NCBI GenBank assembly: GCA_030158535.1
Contig: JAOASV010000207.1
Location: forward strand, 349-8,069
Source of the DNA: Sediminibacterium sp.
GTDB lineage: Bacteria; Bacteroidota; Bacteroidia; Chitinophagales; Chitinophagaceae
Reading direction: 5' to 3'
DNA length: 7,721 nt
The notes below the pieces were generated by a model. It was not told the origin of the DNA. It did no database searches and worked only from the letters and a program-made list of their open reading frames with translations. The position numbers and the translations under genes are program-made. This document shows, in pieces, positions 6,451 to 7,721 of the stretch. The number at the start of each line of letters is the position of its first letter. The stretch's first letter is position 1.

Positions 6451-6966
6451 TTACTCTTTTATAAACAACGCCCTTAATTCATTGGCATCATCTGGCTTCA
6501 TTTTTCCTCCAAGAATCAAACGAAGTTGTCTGCGTCTAAGCGCGCCGTCAAACAATCTTTTTTCAAAATCAGTTTCTGGAATCAATTGCGGAACAGCAGT
6601 AGGTCTGTTATTAGGGTCTAGTGCAACAAATGTAAAATAGGCTTCGTTGCTTTCGTATTTTTCTTGCTTTTGTAAATCTTCCCCCCACACTTTTACATAG
6701 ATTTCCATAGAAGTGGTAAACGCTCTACACACATGTGCTTCTATGTGAACAATATTACCAAGCTTTATTGGATTTTTAAAACTTAAATTATCTACAGAAG
6801 CGGTCATGCTAGGCAGGTTACAATGTTTGCCTGCAGCCATACCAGATGCAATATCCATCCAGTACATGAGTCGTCCTCCCATTAAATTACCAAAAGTATT
6901 GGTATCGTTTGGAAGAACTAATTCATTCATTACAATAAAACTCTCACTCGCTTTTTTTGCTTCCAT
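6451..6966 (-). CDS. Hot-dog-fold acyl-CoA thioesterase (YciA/YkhA family)
   Basis: This cytoplasmic enzyme hydrolyses acyl-CoA to free fatty acid and CoA, balancing acyl-CoA pools. The 171-residue protein has the family signature near its N-terminus: VLPNDTNTFGNLMGG (17-31) followed by the helix RLMYWMDIASGMAAGKH (32-48). This is the long hot-dog helix, and corresponds to the DANxxGxLFGGxxMxWMD pattern of YciA and related proteins. SVDNLSFKNPIKLGNIVHIEAHV (58-79 region) and YFTFVALDPNNRPTAVP (110-126) are the usual strands after it. A Lys/Arg-rich C-terminal helix (135-150) is typical of the longer YkhA-like members. ATG at 6966 gives the natural length; the next Met is residue 13. It lies 62 bases downstream of the epimerase on the same strand with its own likely -7 element. 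Chain-length preference cannot be told from sequence. Confidence 0.9.
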   Translation of the reverse strand: MEAKKASESFIVMNELVLPNDTNTFGNLMGGRLMYWMDIASGMAAGKHCNLPSMTASVDNLSFKNPIKLGNIVHIEAHVCRAFTTSMEIYVKVWGEDLQKQEKYESNEAYFTFVALDPNNRPTAVPQLIPETDFEKRLFDGALRRRQLRLILGGKMKPDDANELRALFIKE

Positions 6967-6984
6967 GGTAAATTGTATTTATAG

Positions 6985-6992
6985 CAAATGTA
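6985..6992 (-). promoter_or_regulatory. Candidate -7 promoter element of the thioesterase gene
   Basis: On the minus strand TACATTTG (6992-6985) matches TAnnTTTG exactly, 18 bases upstream of the thioesterase ATG, in the 62-base gap after the epimerase stop. No TTG sits at the usual 17-23 base spacing upstream; the nearest TTTG (7028-7025) is 32 bases away. It may therefore be weak or coincidental. If used, the leader would be about 13 bases. Confidence 0.35.
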
Positions 6993-7028
6993 ACAAAGCC
7001 ACTCCGTAATTTGTTCATGCAGTTCAAA

Positions 7029-7721
7029 CTAGATAACAACATGTTCTAGTGTTTGTAAAAATGCAGGGTCAACATCGGCGCCAATACCTGGCTCGTTTGA
7101 TAGTTCCAAATGCATGCCATTATACTTGGCGCCTCCAATAACTGGATCTATTTTGTGCCCAAGTAAACAGGTGTCTAAATCGTAGTATTTGATATTGTCA
7201 AGACTTGTGGCCAAATGCACTTTTGCACTAAGGGCAAGCCTGCTTTCTAACATGCCACCCATCATACAAGGGATGCCTGCAGCTTCCGCAACTTTATTGA
7301 TGACAAGCGCTTCTTTAATACCGCCGCTTTTGGCAAGTTTAATATTGATAGATGCGCATGCTTTATTAGCAATGATTCTTTCTGCATCATGGTGGGTGTA
7401 TACACTTTCGTCTGCCATAATTGCAATGGGAGAAATGCTGCAAAGCGCGGGGAGTAAATGATCGTTAAAAGTTCGCATGGGTTGCTCGCAAAACTGAATA
7501 TCATAAGCGCCAAGTCCGGTAAGCGCCGTAACAGCGTCATCATAAGACCAACCCTGATTGGCGTCTATGCGAAGTATAATACCCGGTCCAACGGCTGCTC
7601 TAATTTTTTGAATGCGCGCAATATCTGTTGCAGGATCTTTACCTAGTTTTATCTTTATCATGCGCACACCATCAGCTACAAATTTTGCCGCGGTCTCCGC
7701 CATATTTTCAGGCGTATCAAT
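7029..7721 (-). CDS. Dipeptide epimerase, probably L-Ala-D/L-Glu epimerase (enolase superfamily), C-terminal part
   Basis: The gene enters from the right edge, so its N-terminal capping domain and start are missing; the frame stays open to base 7721 (230 residues seen). Enzymes of this group epimerise L-Ala-D-Glu to L-Ala-L-Glu during recycling of peptidoglycan peptides in the cytoplasm. The barrel catalytic residues are all present (numbered from the edge): KIKLG with K23 and K25, metal ligands D53 (RIDANQGW), E79 (CEQP) and D104 (ADES), K128 (NIKLAKSGG) and E159 (GGMLES). The DLD at 181-183 (YYDLDTCLL) matches the DxD motif that holds the substrate ammonium group in dipeptide epimerases, and separates it from muconate-type and o-succinylbenzoate-type relatives. 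An ATG at 7703 is internal. The exact dipeptide specificity is inferred, since the loop residues that set it lie partly in the missing N-terminus. Confidence 0.88.
   Translation of the reverse strand: MDTPENMAETAAKFVADGVRMIKIKLGKDPATDIARIQKIRAAVGPGIILRIDANQGWSYDDAVTALTGLGAYDIQFCEQPMRTFNDHLLPALCSISPIAIMADESVYTHHDAERIIANKACASINIKLAKSGGIKEALVINKVAEAAGIPCMMGGMLESRLALSAKVHLATSLDNIKYYDLDTCLLGHKIDPVIGGAKYNGMHLELSNEPGIGADVDPAFLQTLEHVVI

Noticed and set aside
6431..7009. Two plus-strand frames of 67 and 69 codons opposite the thioesterase
   Set aside because: They are antisense to a well-supported hot-dog gene and lack domain signals or promoters.
7189..7646. Several open frames of 62 to 93 codons on both strands across the epimerase
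   Set aside because: The epimerase frame carries all catalytic motifs over the same bases; the others are shadows without recognisable features.
1..7721. The possibility of a defence, mobile or secondary-metabolite system
   Set aside because: Every gene fits a known housekeeping family, and there are no integrase, transposase, toxin, repeat-array or long uncharacterised frames to support such a system.

Overview
This window looks like chromosomal core sequence from a Bacteroidota bacterium, most likely of the Chitinophagaceae type. Three things point there: promoter -7 elements of the form TAnnTTTG, an outer-membrane protein combining a barrel, thrombospondin type-3 calcium repeats and an OmpA-like C-terminus, and HtpG and acyltransferase variants that resemble Bacteroidota proteins as I remember them. 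The sequence is A+T-leaning. I see no mobile element, CRISPR array, tRNA or rRNA, and no intergenic gap longer than about 190 bases.

Layout, left to right. The 3' end of htpG (Hsp90) runs in from the left edge and converges on recJ. recJ is the second gene of a minus-strand pair led by a long-chain polyprenyl diphosphate synthase, and the two are joined by a TAATG stop/start overlap. A 191-base divergent region carries a clear Bacteroidota promoter for the OmpA-family protein, which ends in a strong hairpin terminator. On the minus strand follows a HAD phosphatase of the HxpB/YniC type. Its true start is probably an ATG downstream of a TTG that lies inside its own promoter. A PlsC-like acyltransferase is divergent from it, and ends stop-to-stop, with no spacer, against a minus-strand hot-dog acyl-CoA thioesterase. 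Upstream of the thioesterase on the same strand, a dipeptide epimerase of the enolase superfamily is cut by the right edge.

Functionally this is a mixture of housekeeping genes. They cover protein folding (htpG), DNA repair (recJ), the isoprenoid chain for menaquinone (polyprenyl synthase) and the outer membrane/peptidoglycan interface (OmpA-like). They also cover sugar-phosphate detoxification (HAD), membrane lipid acylation and acyl-CoA turnover (acyltransferase and thioesterase), and murein peptide recycling (epimerase). The five switches of coding strand suggest mostly independent transcription units, not one pathway operon. I found no convincing undescribed multi-gene system. The most interesting signals are motif departures inside two proteins: HX5D plus FPQGT in the acyltransferase, and loss of the usual peptidoglycan-binding Asp in the OmpA-like domain.
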